Shown here: positions 17,748-26,443 of the stretch, piece by piece
How positions within the stretch are numbered: position 1 is the stretch's first letter
How the letters are laid out: each line of letters starts with the position of its first letter
DNA from: Massilia agilis
GTDB lineage: Bacteria; Pseudomonadota; Gammaproteobacteria; Burkholderiales; Burkholderiaceae_D
Assembly (NCBI RefSeq): GCF_024756255.1
Contig: NZ_JANUHB010000002.1
Location: 186,001-250,000, forward strand
DNA length: 64,000 nt
Direction of reading: 5' to 3'
The notes under the pieces: model-generated
What the model was told of the DNA's origin: nothing
Database searches by the model: none
Seen by the model: the letters and a program-made list of their open reading frames with translations, nothing else
Position numbers and translations under genes: made by a program

Positions 17748-20003
17748 TTACGGCTGCGCTTTCTCGCGCCCGACCCAGTACAGCAGCACACAGATCACCG
17801 CGTACGGAATAATCGACAACGCATCCGCGCTGGCCCCGGCGAAGAACGGGTTGGCCGCCTCTGCCCACTTGTTCATGTTGTTGTCGAAGTCGGTCATCAA
17901 GCCCGCCGTGATGGCAATGACGATGCCCGCCAGCGCGCCGCCGGCAATGTAACCCGATGCAAGCAGCGTGCCGGGGCTGCGATCGCCCGCGGCCTGGCAT
18001 TCGTGGTCGGAGAGCTTCTCGTACTGCGGCAGCTGGTTATTGCGGCGGTCCACCGCCCAGCGGATCAGGCCACCGATGGCGATCGGCAGCGTCGAAACGA
18101 GCGGCAGGTACACGCCCACCGTGAACGCCAGCGACGATACGCCCGCCATCTCGAGCACGATCGAAATCATCACGCCAAACAGCACCAGCGTCCAGGGCAG
18201 CTGCTGGTCGAGGATGCCCTTGATGATGTAGGACATGAGCACGGCCTTGGGCGCGTCGAACTTCTTCACTTCCGATCCGTCCGGGCGCTGGTGGTACTGG
18301 CCATTGATGCCCGGGTCCACCAGGTAAGCCAGCTTGCCGTCGTCCGTCACCAGGTACTTGCCGGCCGGGCCGCCGTTGGCGTCGGTCTTTTGCCAGACCT
18401 TGTAGGTATTGTGATCGGTCGCGGCCTGCGGTCCCTGCAGCTGTGCGCTGGCGGTCAGCTTGGATGCGTCCACCGTGATGCCCGGCGCGACCTTGGCAGC
18501 CGGTACGTACACGGTGCCGGCATCGTTCAGCTTGAGCAGGATCGGCCCCAGGATCAGCGCCGACGCAAGTGCCCCGGCCAGGATCGCATACTGCTGCAGG
18601 CGCGGCGTGGCGCCGACCAAAAAGCCGGTCTTCAGGTCCTGCGAGGTGGTGCCGGCATTGCTGGCGGCGATGCAGACGATCGCGCCAACCGACAGCGCGG
18701 TCACGTAGTACTGCCCGCCGGTCCAGCCCATCACCAGGAAGATCAGGCAGGTGAACAGCAGCGTGGCCACCGCCATGCCCGAGATCGGGTTGGACGACGA
18801 GCCCACTTCGCCCGTGAGGCGCGACGAGACGGTCGAGAACAGGAAGCCGAACATCAGGATCAGGAGCGCGCCCAGCACGTTCATATGCAGCGGCGTTGCA
18901 AAGGTGATCACGGCGATGATCGCCAGGCAGCCGATGACGACCGACTTGAACGACATGTCCTGCTCGGTGCGCAGCGACTTGTCGGCGCTGCTGGCCTTGC
19001 CCAGGCCCGACAGGCCGGCCTTGAGCCCGTGCCAGATGGTCGGCAGCGAGCGCACCAGGCTGATCAGGCCGCCGGTGGCCACGGCGCCCGCGCCGATGTA
19101 CAGCACGTATGCACTGCGAATATCGTCCGGCGTCATGTCCTTGATGAGCATGGTGCCCGGTGCGACCGGCACCGCGAGCTGCTCGCCGAAGAATTTGATC
19201 ATCGGGATCAGGAGCAGGTAGGACAGCACGCCGCCGCCGGCCATGATCATGGCGATGCGCGGGCCGATGATGTAGCCCACGCCCAGCAGCTCGGGCGAGA
19301 TCTCGGCGCCGATCGAGCCGGCCTTGAGCGGCGCGCCAAAGATGAAATTGACGGTATCCTTCCAGCCCTTGAGCGAGATGCTCACCACCTTGTACAGCAA
19401 GCCAAGGCCGAAGCCGCCGAAGATGATGAAGGCGCGGCGGCGCGCGTCCTTCGCTTCGTTCGAATTCTCGTCCAGCGCCTCGCCCGCGGCCGCGCGCGAA
19501 CCCGGCGTGGCGCCGGCCTTGAGCACCTCGGCGCAAGCGGTGCCTTCCGGGTACTTGAGCTCGAAGTGCTGGTCCACGATCATGGTGCGGCGCATCGGGA
19601 TCATCATCAGGATGCCCAGCAGGCCGCCCAGCACCGCCACCAGCATCACGCGCGTGATCTCGAGGTCGAAACCGAGGATCATAATGGCGGGCATGGTGGC
19701 GCCCAGGCCGAAGGCCAGCGATTCGCCGGCCGAGCCGGCGGTTTGGGTAATACTGTTTTCAAGGATCGACAGCTCGCGCGCCCCGAACTTCTTGGCCAGG
19801 CCAAACAGCGTAATCGCGATCACGGCCACCGGTATCGACGCGCTCACCGTCAGGCCCACCTTGAGCACCAGGTACAGCGACGAGGCGCCGAACACCATCC
19901 CCAGGATCACGCCGACGATGAGGGCGCGGAAGGTCATTTCGGGAAGCTGGGCGGACGCGGGTATGTATGGCTTGACGGAGGCGGGGCTGGGATCGTAAGG
20001 CAT
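17748..20003 (-). CDS. OPT-family oligopeptide transporter
   Basis: This is a 751-residue inner-membrane transporter of the OPT family, which moves peptides or metal-chelate conjugates with protons. Hydrophobic segments cover most of the protein. Family-typical stretches are PEMTFRALIVGVILG at the N-terminus, GLTVSASIPVAVIAI, the ENSITQTAGSAGESLAFG region and LKYPEGTACAEVLKAG. A soluble loop of about 130 residues (near 500-620, rich in Asp/Lys and including TDDGKLAYLVDP) is typical of the bacterial clade. GAGGATAG precedes ATG 20003. The gene is divergent from PBP1A with a 159-base gap. The real substrate is not predictable. Confidence 0.92.
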   Translation of the reverse strand: MPYDPSPASVKPYIPASAQLPEMTFRALIVGVILGMVFGASSLYLVLKVGLTVSASIPVAVIAITLFGLAKKFGARELSILENSITQTAGSAGESLAFGLGATMPAIMILGFDLEITRVMLVAVLGGLLGILMMIPMRRTMIVDQHFELKYPEGTACAEVLKAGATPGSRAAAGEALDENSNEAKDARRRAFIIFGGFGLGLLYKVVSISLKGWKDTVNFIFGAPLKAGSIGAEISPELLGVGYIIGPRIAMIMAGGGVLSYLLLIPMIKFFGEQLAVPVAPGTMLIKDMTPDDIRSAYVLYIGAGAVATGGLISLVRSLPTIWHGLKAGLSGLGKASSADKSLRTEQDMSFKSVVIGCLAIIAVITFATPLHMNVLGALLILMFGFLFSTVSSRLTGEVGSSSNPISGMAVATLLFTCLIFLVMGWTGGQYYVTALSVGAIVCIAASNAGTTSQDLKTGFLVGATPRLQQYAILAGALASALILGPILLKLNDAGTVYVPAAKVAPGITVDASKLTASAQLQGPQAATDHNTYKVWQKTDANGGPAGKYLVTDDGKLAYLVDPGINGQYHQRPDGSEVKKFDAPKAVLMSYIIKGILDQQLPWTLVLFGVMISIVLEMAGVSSLAFTVGVYLPLVSTLPIAIGGLIRWAVDRRNNQLPQYEKLSDHECQAAGDRSPGTLLASGYIAGGALAGIVIAITAGLMTDFDNNMNKWAEAANPFFAGASADALSIIPYAVICVLLYWVGREKAQP

Positions 20004-20104
20004 GCGCTATCCTCGAAAAGTATTGACTGGCGCGCCCGAAAGTGCAGCGCCATGATCCTGCAAAGGCGTGACTATGGCACATGCCGTAGAGGAATGAAAG
20101 CGGA

Positions 20105-20110
20105 TTATAA
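20105..20110 (+). promoter_or_regulatory. -10 element (TATAAT) for the PBP1A gene
   Basis: A perfect TATAAT in GCGGATTATAATTTG. No strong -35 is seen. Transcription from here would begin near 20117, which argues against the upstream ATG at 20094 and supports TTG 20163 (or a nearly leaderless ATG 20121) as the start. Confidence 0.5.
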
Positions 20111-20162
20111 TTTGCCGCCAATGGCCTGGATATCGAGCAGGCCAAACCTTGAGAGTTCAGTT

Positions 20163-22613
20163 TTGACAAAATCCTCCAAGCTGCATCAGCCTCCCCGCCG
20201 CGCACGCGGCTTCCTCCTGCTGGCACTGGCCGCGCTGCTGCTGTTCGTCGGCGGCGCCGTCGGCTACGTCATGTTCGCCATTGCGCCAAACGTCCCCGAC
20301 ATCGACGCCGTCACCGATTACAAACCCAAGATCCCGCTGCGCATCTACACCGCCGACCATGTGCTGATCGGCGAATTCGGCGAGGAGCACCGCGATTTCG
20401 TCCCGATCGAGAAGATCCCGGACATGATGAAGAAGGCGGTGCTCGCGATCGAGGACTCGCGCTTCTATGAACACAGCGGCATCGACTGGTTCCGCGCGTT
20501 CGGCGTGCTGCGCTCGAACGTGGTGCACGGCTTTGGCGCAAGCGGCGGCTCCACCATCACCATGCAGGTGGCCCGCAACTTCTTCCTGTCGCGCGAAAAG
20601 GTCGCATCGCGCAAGCTCACCGAAGTGCTGCTCGCCTATAAGATCGAGAAGGCGCTCACCAAGGACCAGATCCTCGAGCTCTACATGAACCAGATCTACC
20701 TTGGCCAGCGCTCGTTCGGCTTCTCCAGCGCGGCGCGCACCTACTTTGGCAAGACACTGGACCAGCTGTCGGTGGCCGAGATGGCGATGCTGGCCGGCCT
20801 GCCGCAGAACCCGGCCCGCCACAACCCGGCGGTGAACCCCAAGCGGGCGCGCGAACGCCAGCACGCTGTGCTGGGCCGCATGCACGACCTGAGATTCATC
20901 ACCGACGAGCAGTACGAGAAGGCACTGCACGAGACCCTGCGCGTGAACACCCGCGGCCAGGAATACGACGTGCATGCCGAGTACGTGGCCGAACTGGCGC
21001 GCCAGCAGGTGTATGCCCAGTTCAAGGACGAGGCCTACACCCGCGGCATCTCGGTGACCACCACGATCGTCAAGGCGGACCAGCAAGCCGCCTACGAATC
21101 GCTGCGCCGCAACGTGCTCGCCTACGACCTGCGCCACGGCTACCGCGGGCCGGAGGCGCGCATCGATCTGCCGTCCGACCGCGAGGAGCGCGAGGATGCG
21201 ATCGTCGAGGCGATCCAGAAGCGCCCACAGAGCGACGGGCTGATCCCGGTGGTCGTGCTGTCGGCCTCGCCCTCGAAGGTGCAGGTGGAGAACGTGGACG
21301 GCGACGTCATCGACATCACCGGCGCCGGCCTGAAACTGGCCACCAACGCGCTGTCGGACAAGGCCAAGGACGCGCTCAAGCTGACGCCGGGCGCGGTGAT
21401 CCGCATCTACCGCGAGAACGCCAAGGCCCCGTGGGCGATCAGCCAGGTGCCGCAGGTGGCGGCCGCATTCGTGGCGATGGACGCCGACACCGGCGCCTAC
21501 CGCGCCATGGTCGGCGGTTTCGACTTCGGCCTGCAGAAGTTCAACCACGTCACCCAGGCGTGGCGCCAGCCGGGTTCGGGCATGAAGCCGTTCATCTATT
21601 CGGCCTCGCTCGACAAGGGTTATTCGCCGGGCACCATGATCCTGGATGAGCCGCTCGAGATGCCGGGCGAGGACGCCGGGAAGAACTGGACGCCGCAGAA
21701 CGACGACGGCAAGTGGGACGGCCCGATCACCATGCGTAACGCGCTGGCACACTCGAAGAACGTGGCGTCGGTGCGGCTGCTGCGCGCGATCTCGGTGCCG
21801 TACGCACACGAATACCTGGGCAAGTTCGGCTTCGACGAGGCGCGCCAGCCGAAGAACTACACGCTGGCGCTCGGCACCGGCGCGGTCACGCCGCAGCAGA
21901 TGGTGGGCGCCTACGCGATCTTTGCCAACGGCGGCTACAAGGTGCAGCCCTACCTGATCTCGAAGATCCAGGACGGCGACGGCAAGGTGCTGGCCGAGGT
22001 CAAGACGCCGGAAGCGCGCATCGAAGACAACCGCGTGCTCGACCCGCGCAACGTGTTCGTCATGGACAGCATGCTGCACGACGTGGCCAAGTACGGCACC
22101 GGCGCCGAGGCCACCAAGCGCCTGGGCCGCAACGACATCGCCGGCAAGACCGGCACCACCAGCGATGCGATGGACGGCTGGTTCTCGGGCTACGGCGGCG
22201 GCGTGGTGGCGGTGGCGTGGATGGGCTACGACGAGCCGCGCTCGCTGGGCGGCAAGGAGTTCGGCGCCACGGTCGCGCTGCCGATCTGGATCGATTACAT
22301 GCACGTGGCGCTGAACAAGCGGCCGGAACAAGAACGCGCGGTGCCGGACGGCGTGGTGCGCGAGAACGACGACTGGGTGTACAGCGAGTTCGCCGAAACG
22401 CCGGAGCTCAAGAGCATCGACATCGAGCAGGCAACGCTGCCGCCACCGGGCGATGCGTCCGCCCCCGCGGCAGCGCCGCAGACGGGCGCGGCGCCGCTGC
22501 CTGCACCGGGCTCCCCATCGCATCCGCTGGCGGTGCCGCCCGCGCAGACCGCCCCGATACGGCCGCTGCCGCCTGCAACGCCGGTCGCCCCCGCGGCGCA
22601 CGGTGCGGGCTGA
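20163..22613 (+). CDS. mrcA: Penicillin-binding protein 1A (bifunctional transglycosylase/transpeptidase)
   Basis: PBP1A polymerises and cross-links peptidoglycan at the periplasmic face. The 816-residue protein has a basic cytoplasmic tail and one membrane anchor (residues about 17-40). The GT51 glycosyltransferase domain carries the catalytic Glu in AIEDSRFYEHSGID and the GGSTITMQVARNFFLS motif. An OB-like insert follows. The transpeptidase domain carries SxxK at about residue 472 (GSGMKPF), SKN and KTGTT. The C-terminal 60 residues are Pro/Ala-rich. I chose TTG 20163 (then TKSSKLHQ) because TATAAT at 20105 places the transcript start near 20117; ATG 20121 remains possible. Confidence 0.94.
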   Translation: MTKSSKLHQPPRRARGFLLLALAALLLFVGGAVGYVMFAIAPNVPDIDAVTDYKPKIPLRIYTADHVLIGEFGEEHRDFVPIEKIPDMMKKAVLAIEDSRFYEHSGIDWFRAFGVLRSNVVHGFGASGGSTITMQVARNFFLSREKVASRKLTEVLLAYKIEKALTKDQILELYMNQIYLGQRSFGFSSAARTYFGKTLDQLSVAEMAMLAGLPQNPARHNPAVNPKRARERQHAVLGRMHDLRFITDEQYEKALHETLRVNTRGQEYDVHAEYVAELARQQVYAQFKDEAYTRGISVTTTIVKADQQAAYESLRRNVLAYDLRHGYRGPEARIDLPSDREEREDAIVEAIQKRPQSDGLIPVVVLSASPSKVQVENVDGDVIDITGAGLKLATNALSDKAKDALKLTPGAVIRIYRENAKAPWAISQVPQVAAAFVAMDADTGAYRAMVGGFDFGLQKFNHVTQAWRQPGSGMKPFIYSASLDKGYSPGTMILDEPLEMPGEDAGKNWTPQNDDGKWDGPITMRNALAHSKNVASVRLLRAISVPYAHEYLGKFGFDEARQPKNYTLALGTGAVTPQQMVGAYAIFANGGYKVQPYLISKIQDGDGKVLAEVKTPEARIEDNRVLDPRNVFVMDSMLHDVAKYGTGAEATKRLGRNDIAGKTGTTSDAMDGWFSGYGGGVVAVAWMGYDEPRSLGGKEFGATVALPIWIDYMHVALNKRPEQERAVPDGVVRENDDWVYSEFAETPELKSIDIEQATLPPPGDASAPAAAPQTGAAPLPAPGSPSHPLAVPPAQTAPIRPLPPATPVAPAAHGAG

Positions 22614-22634
22614 CCGTAACCCGAAGGAGACCGA

Positions 22635-23573
22635 ATGGCGTTCCAGATTGAGCACAAGCTGGTCATCGGCGTGTCCTCGAGCGCGCTGTTCGATCTCTCC
22701 GCGTCGCACCAGGTGTACCTGGACAGCGGGCCCGAGGAATACCGCAAGTACCAGGAAGCGCACATCAACGAGATCCTGCCGCGCGGCGTGGCCTTCCCGT
22801 TCATCCGGCGCTTCCTGACCATCAACCGCCACTTCCCGCGCCAGGCGCCGGTGGAAGTGGTGCTCTTTTCGCGCAATTCGCCAGAGACCGGACTGCGCGT
22901 GATGCGCTCGATCGCGCACTACGGCCTGGACATCACGCGCGCCAGCTTCATGAGCGGCAAGTCGCCGTACGCCTACCTGCCCGCGTTTAATGTGTCGCTG
23001 TTCCTGTCCGCGAACGAGGAAGACGTCAAGAACGCCATCGCCGCCGACTACCCGGCCGGGCTGGTGCTGCCCTCGCAGATCGTCGATGACGAGGCGGACG
23101 AGGAACTGCGCGTGGCCTTCGACTTCGACGGCGTGATCGCGGACGACGAGTCCGAGCTGGTGTTCAAGCGCGACGGCATCGACGAATTCCACGCGCACGA
23201 AACCCTGCACATGGCGCGCCCGCACCAGCCAGGCCCGCTGGCCGACATGTTCCAGAAGCTGGCGCTGATGCAGCGCATGCAGGAACGCGAACAGCGGCGC
23301 GACCCGGCGTACAAGAAGATCGTGCGCATCGCCATCATCACCGCCCGCAGCGCGCCCGCGCACGAGCGCGTGGTCACCACGCTCAAGAGCTGGGGCGTGT
23401 CCGCCGACGAGACCTTTTTCCTGGGCGGGATGGACAAGGCGCGCGTGCTGTCGGTATTCAGGCCGCATATCTTCTTCGACGACCAGCTCACCCACCTGAA
23501 GTCCGCGCCCGGCGGCACCATCCCGATGGTGCACGTGCCGTTCGGGATCGCCAACCGCCGTCCCACCGCCTGA
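22635..23573 (+). CDS. 5'-nucleotidase, cytosolic cN-I type
   Basis: This 312-residue protein matches the family first described as vertebrate cytosolic 5'-nucleotidase I (cN-I), a HAD-like enzyme acting on AMP and related monophosphates. Visible features are FSRNSPETGLRVMRSIAHYG, the nucleophile motif AFDFDGVIADDESE at about residue 158, RIAIITARSAPAHERV and FFDDQLTHL near the end. There is no signal peptide. AAGGAGA precedes ATG 22635. It lies 21 bases after PBP1A and 2 bases before the WYL regulator, so the three genes may be one transcript. Confidence 0.87.
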   Translation: MAFQIEHKLVIGVSSSALFDLSASHQVYLDSGPEEYRKYQEAHINEILPRGVAFPFIRRFLTINRHFPRQAPVEVVLFSRNSPETGLRVMRSIAHYGLDITRASFMSGKSPYAYLPAFNVSLFLSANEEDVKNAIAADYPAGLVLPSQIVDDEADEELRVAFDFDGVIADDESELVFKRDGIDEFHAHETLHMARPHQPGPLADMFQKLALMQRMQEREQRRDPAYKKIVRIAIITARSAPAHERVVTTLKSWGVSADETFFLGGMDKARVLSVFRPHIFFDDQLTHLKSAPGGTIPMVHVPFGIANRRPTA

Positions 23574-23575
23574 CC

Positions 23576-24268
23576 ATGAGCCGCACCGGCCGCCTGTTCC
23601 AGCTGATGGACGCCCTGCGCGCCAATCGCCGCCCGGTGACGGCGGCAGCGCTGGCCGCGCAGCTAGGCGTGTCCGAGCGAACGATCTACCGCGACATCCA
23701 GACCCTGGCGCAGCTCGGCGCCCCGGTGGACGGCTCGGCTGGCGTCGGTTACCTGCTGCGCAGCGGCTTCTTCCTGCCGCCGCTCATGTTCGGCGCCGAC
23801 GAACTGGAGGCGCTGGTGCTGGGCGCGCGCTGGGTCAAGCGCCAGGGCGACGAGTCGCTGGCGGCGGCGGCCAAGAGCGCGCTTGCCAAGATCGCCACCG
23901 CCACGCCAAGCGACCTGCGCGATCACATGGCCGAAATGAGCCTGTGGGTGCCGGTGCGCCAGCAGGCCGCGCCTTCCGATCGCTTCGTCGGCCCGGCGCG
24001 CGAAGCGATCCGGCGGCAGTTCAAGCTGCGCATCGACTACAGCGACGTGAACGGAACAACGTCGCAGCGCACAGTCTGGCCATTCGCCCTGGCGTACTTC
24101 GACGAGAGCCGTATTCTTGCTGCATGGTGCGAGTTGCGCGAAGCGCTGCGCCACTTCCGCGTCGACCGGATCGGCCACGCGGAACTGACTTCGGAACGCT
24201 ATCCGCGCCCACGCCACGACTTGTTGCGCCAGTGGCGAGCCGAGCTCGGGATCGAACAAGACTACTGA
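23576..24268 (+). CDS. HTH/WYL-domain transcriptional regulator (YafY-like)
   Basis: This 230-residue regulator has an N-terminal winged helix (LFQLMDALRANRRPV, AALAAQLGVSERTIYRDIQT) and a WYL ligand-sensing domain (RFVGPAREAIRRQFKLRIDY, RTVWPFALAYFDESRILAAW). The WYL triad is changed here to WPF. ATG 23576 follows the 5'-nucleotidase stop by 2 bases. Its stop codon lies inside the palindrome TGACAAAAACTGTCA (24266-24280), which precedes the GST gene; regulators of this group often control a neighbouring gene through TGACA/TGTCA sites, so the GST is a likely target. The ligand is unknown. Confidence 0.85.
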   Translation: MSRTGRLFQLMDALRANRRPVTAAALAAQLGVSERTIYRDIQTLAQLGAPVDGSAGVGYLLRSGFFLPPLMFGADELEALVLGARWVKRQGDESLAAAAKSALAKIATATPSDLRDHMAEMSLWVPVRQQAAPSDRFVGPAREAIRRQFKLRIDYSDVNGTTSQRTVWPFALAYFDESRILAAWCELREALRHFRVDRIGHAELTSERYPRPRHDLLRQWRAELGIEQDY

Positions 24269-24280
24269 CAAAAACTGTCA
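24266..24280 (+). promoter_or_regulatory. TGACA-N5-TGTCA palindrome, probable WYL-regulator operator
   Basis: A perfect 5-bp inverted repeat with a 5-base centre overlaps the stop codon of the WYL regulator and lies 50 bases before the GST start, in promoter position. Confidence 0.5.
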
Positions 24281-24329
24281 CACCCTACGCGTAGCATTGC
24301 TGCATCAACAACCCAGCAAGGAGACTGCG

Positions 24330-24947
24330 ATGCACCTGTACTACAACCCCGTGTCGTCGAATGCCCGCCGCGTGACCATGGCTGCCCATCACCTGGGCAT
24401 CAAGCTCGACCTGGTCGAGATCAACCTGGCCAGCGCGGCCGACCGGCGCCGGCTGGAAGAGGTCAACCCGAACAGCAAGATCCCGGTGCTGCTGGACGAA
24501 GACTTCGTGCTCACGGAATCGTGCGCGATCATGCAATACCTGGCCGACTGCACGCCCGGCCAGACCCTCTACCCCGAGGACCCGATTGCACGGGCCGACG
24601 TGAACCGCTGGATGTTCTGGGCCACCCAGCACTTCGCGCCGGCGATCGGTGTCATTGTGTGGGAGAACGTGTGGAAGAAAGTCGTCTACGGCATCGACAC
24701 CGACCCGGTGGAGCTGGCGCGTGGCGAGCGCGACCTGGCCCGGTTCGCGGCCGTGCTCGACGCGCACCTGGCAAGCCGCCAGTGGGTGTGCGGCGATGCG
24801 GTCACGCTGGCCGACTACGCAATGGCCGCGCCCATGATGTACCTGGAGCGCGCCAACGTACCGCTCGCCCAGTACCAGCACATCATGGCCTGGTTCGGCC
24901 GCGTGCAGGACCTGCCGGCATGGCGGCACACCACGGCCGTGTTCTGA
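24330..24947 (+). CDS. Glutathione S-transferase family protein
   Basis: This 205-residue GST has the N-terminal thioredoxin-like domain (LYYNPVSSNARRVTMAAHHL; the catalytic Ser or Tyr is in the first ten residues). The cis-proline and glutathione-binding segments are NPNSKIPVLLDEDFVLTES, and a helical C-terminal domain carries the fold-stabilising Asp (GDAVTLADYAMAAP). The class cannot be set with certainty (beta/theta-like). AAGGAG at 24318-24323 is the ribosome site. The upstream TGACA/TGTCA palindrome suggests control by the preceding WYL regulator. Confidence 0.87.
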   Translation: MHLYYNPVSSNARRVTMAAHHLGIKLDLVEINLASAADRRRLEEVNPNSKIPVLLDEDFVLTESCAIMQYLADCTPGQTLYPEDPIARADVNRWMFWATQHFAPAIGVIVWENVWKKVVYGIDTDPVELARGERDLARFAAVLDAHLASRQWVCGDAVTLADYAMAAPMMYLERANVPLAQYQHIMAWFGRVQDLPAWRHTTAVF

Positions 24948-24962
24948 TCGGTGGCGGCACAG

Positions 24963-25063
24963 GTAGGGTGGGCGGCTCTGCCGCCCACGCGTTCAAACAC
25001 CGCGCGCGCTGTCGCAACCCATGCCACCGCTGGACGCGTGGGCGGGAAACCCGCCCACCCTAC
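24963..25063. repeat. Family A double-hairpin repeat, copy 3
   Basis: The left arm is GTAGGGTGGGCGG, CTCTG, CCGCCCACGCGTTCA. The right arm is TGGACGCGTGGGCGGG, AAA, CCCGCCCACCCTAC. The right edge CCTAC contains the stop codon (TAG read on the minus strand, 25060-25062) of the sugar transporter gene. The copy sits between convergent genes. Confidence 0.88.
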
Positions 25064-26298
25064 CCGGCGCTCTTGTGCAGCTGCGCAAAGCGCGCCCCGA
25101 AATACAGGATGAACAGGTAGCAGGCCGCCGGCACGATGAACGAGGGCTGCAGGCCCACATGGTCGGCCAGCGCGCCCTGCGCAAACGGCACCAGCGCGCC
25201 ACCGACGATGGCCATGCACAGCACGCCCGAGCCCTGGCCCGTCAGTCGACCAAGGCCGTGCAGCGCCATGCTGAAGATGGTGGGGAACATGATCGAGTTG
25301 CACAGCCCGACCGCGATGATCGCGACCATGGCCAGCGGCCCATGTCCGAACACGGCAACCAGCACCAGCACGATGGCGCCGGCCGCGTTGACGGCCAGCG
25401 CCTTGCCCGGGCTGACCGAGCGCATGACGGCAAAGCCGATGAATCGCCCCAGCAGCGCGCCGCCCCAGTAAAAGCTGACGTAATGCGCGGCCTGCGCGTG
25501 CGACAGCCCGGCGATATCCGGCTCGCCCAAAAAGCTGACGAGGAAGCTGCCGATGCTCACCTCGCCGCCCACGTACAGGAAGATCGCGACCGCGCCCAGC
25601 ACCAGGTGGGGATGCGCCCACAGCGATCCGCCGCCTGGGACCGCGGCGTCTTGCTCGTGGCTGATCTTCGGCAGCCGCGCCAGGCCAAACAGCACCGCAA
25701 GCAGCGCAAGTGCCGCGGCCAGGCCAAGATACGGTCCCTGCACGCTGGCCGCGCCGCCGGCAGCAGCGCCCGCCGCGGACAGGATCAGGAGCCCGCCCAC
25801 CTGCGGCCCGACCGTGGTGCCGAGCGAATTGAAGGCCTGGGTCAGCGTCAGCCGGCTGGACGCCGTACGCGCCGGCCCGAGCACCGTGACGTAGGGATTG
25901 GCCGCCACCTGCAGGATGGTGATGCCGCTTGCCAGCACGAAGAACGCGAACAGGAACACTGCATACCCGCTTTGCGCCGCCGGGTAGAACAGCGCGCAGC
26001 CGCAGGCGGCGATCAACAGGCCGGTCACGGCGCCGCGCTGGTAGCCGATGCGCCGGATCAGCATCCCGGCCGGCAGCGACACGATGAAGTAGGCGCCGAA
26101 GAAGCAGAACTGCACCAGCATCGCCTGCATGTAGCTCAGCGTGTAGATGCCCTTCAGGTGCGGGATCAGGATGTCGTTCAGCGAGGTCAGGAGGCCCCAC
26201 ATGAAAAACAGGATCGTGACGATGACCAGCGGTCCCGTATTCGTGGCCGATGCCTCGCCAGGCTGGGCCAGCGGCGGCGTGTGAGCCGTCTGCTCCAT
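25060..26298 (-). CDS. Sugar MFS transporter (FucP/GluP-like)
   Basis: This is a 412-residue, 12-segment major facilitator of the fucose/glucose/galactose proton symporter group. Recognisable segments are [20 protein letters not shown] at TM1, [20 protein letters not shown], the conserved [14 protein letters not shown] and [19 protein letters not shown], and [19 protein letters not shown]. These are the most conserved stretches of FucP-type carriers, but the sugar cannot be named. ATG 26298 has GGAGACACC upstream. Its stop codon TAG is formed by the edge of a family A repeat, so the last residues (KSAG) may have been set by repeat insertion. Confidence 0.9.
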   Translation of the reverse strand: MEQTAHTPPLAQPGEASATNTGPLVIVTILFFMWGLLTSLNDILIPHLKGIYTLSYMQAMLVQFCFFGAYFIVSLPAGMLIRRIGYQRGAVTGLLIAACGCALFYPAAQSGYAVFLFAFFVLASGITILQVAANPYVTVLGPARTASSRLTLTQAFNSLGTTVGPQVGGLLILSAAGAAAGGAASVQGPYLGLAAALALLAVLFGLARLPKISHEQDAAVPGGGSLWAHPHLVLGAVAIFLYVGGEVSIGSFLVSFLGEPDIAGLSHAQAAHYVSFYWGGALLGRFIGFAVMRSVSPGKALAVNAAGAIVLVLVAVFGHGPLAMVAIIAVGLCNSIMFPTIFSMALHGLGRLTGQGSGVLCMAIVGGALVPFAQGALADHVGLQPSFIVPAACYLFILYFGARFAQLHKSAG

Positions 26299-26402
26299 GG
26301 TGTCTCCGGTGATATGTAGTTTTAGTACAAGGTGCCCGACAGTATAGCCATAATCCGCTTGCCGGGGATAGCTGCACGGCGGCGGGCGCCATCCCCTTCG
26401 TC

Positions 26403-26408
26403 TATAAT
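26403..26408 (+). promoter_or_regulatory. -10 element (TATAAT) upstream of mfd
   Basis: TATAAT lies 35 bases before ATG 26444; no clear -35 is present 17 bases upstream. It makes the in-frame TTG at 26408 an unlikely start. Confidence 0.5.
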
Positions 26409-26443
26409 TGACAACCGATCCGCTGATTGTTTTCGCCCGCTGC

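Noticed and set aside
18003-20162. Long N-terminal extension of the PBP1A frame over the OPT gene
   Set aside because: It is antisense to a well-supported transporter gene, and the family N-terminus with its membrane anchor begins near 20163.
20157-23534. A 1,125-codon minus-strand frame opposite PBP1A and the 5'-nucleotidase
   Set aside because: It is a shadow frame with His/Arg/Val-rich low-information sequence; both plus-strand genes have catalytic motifs.
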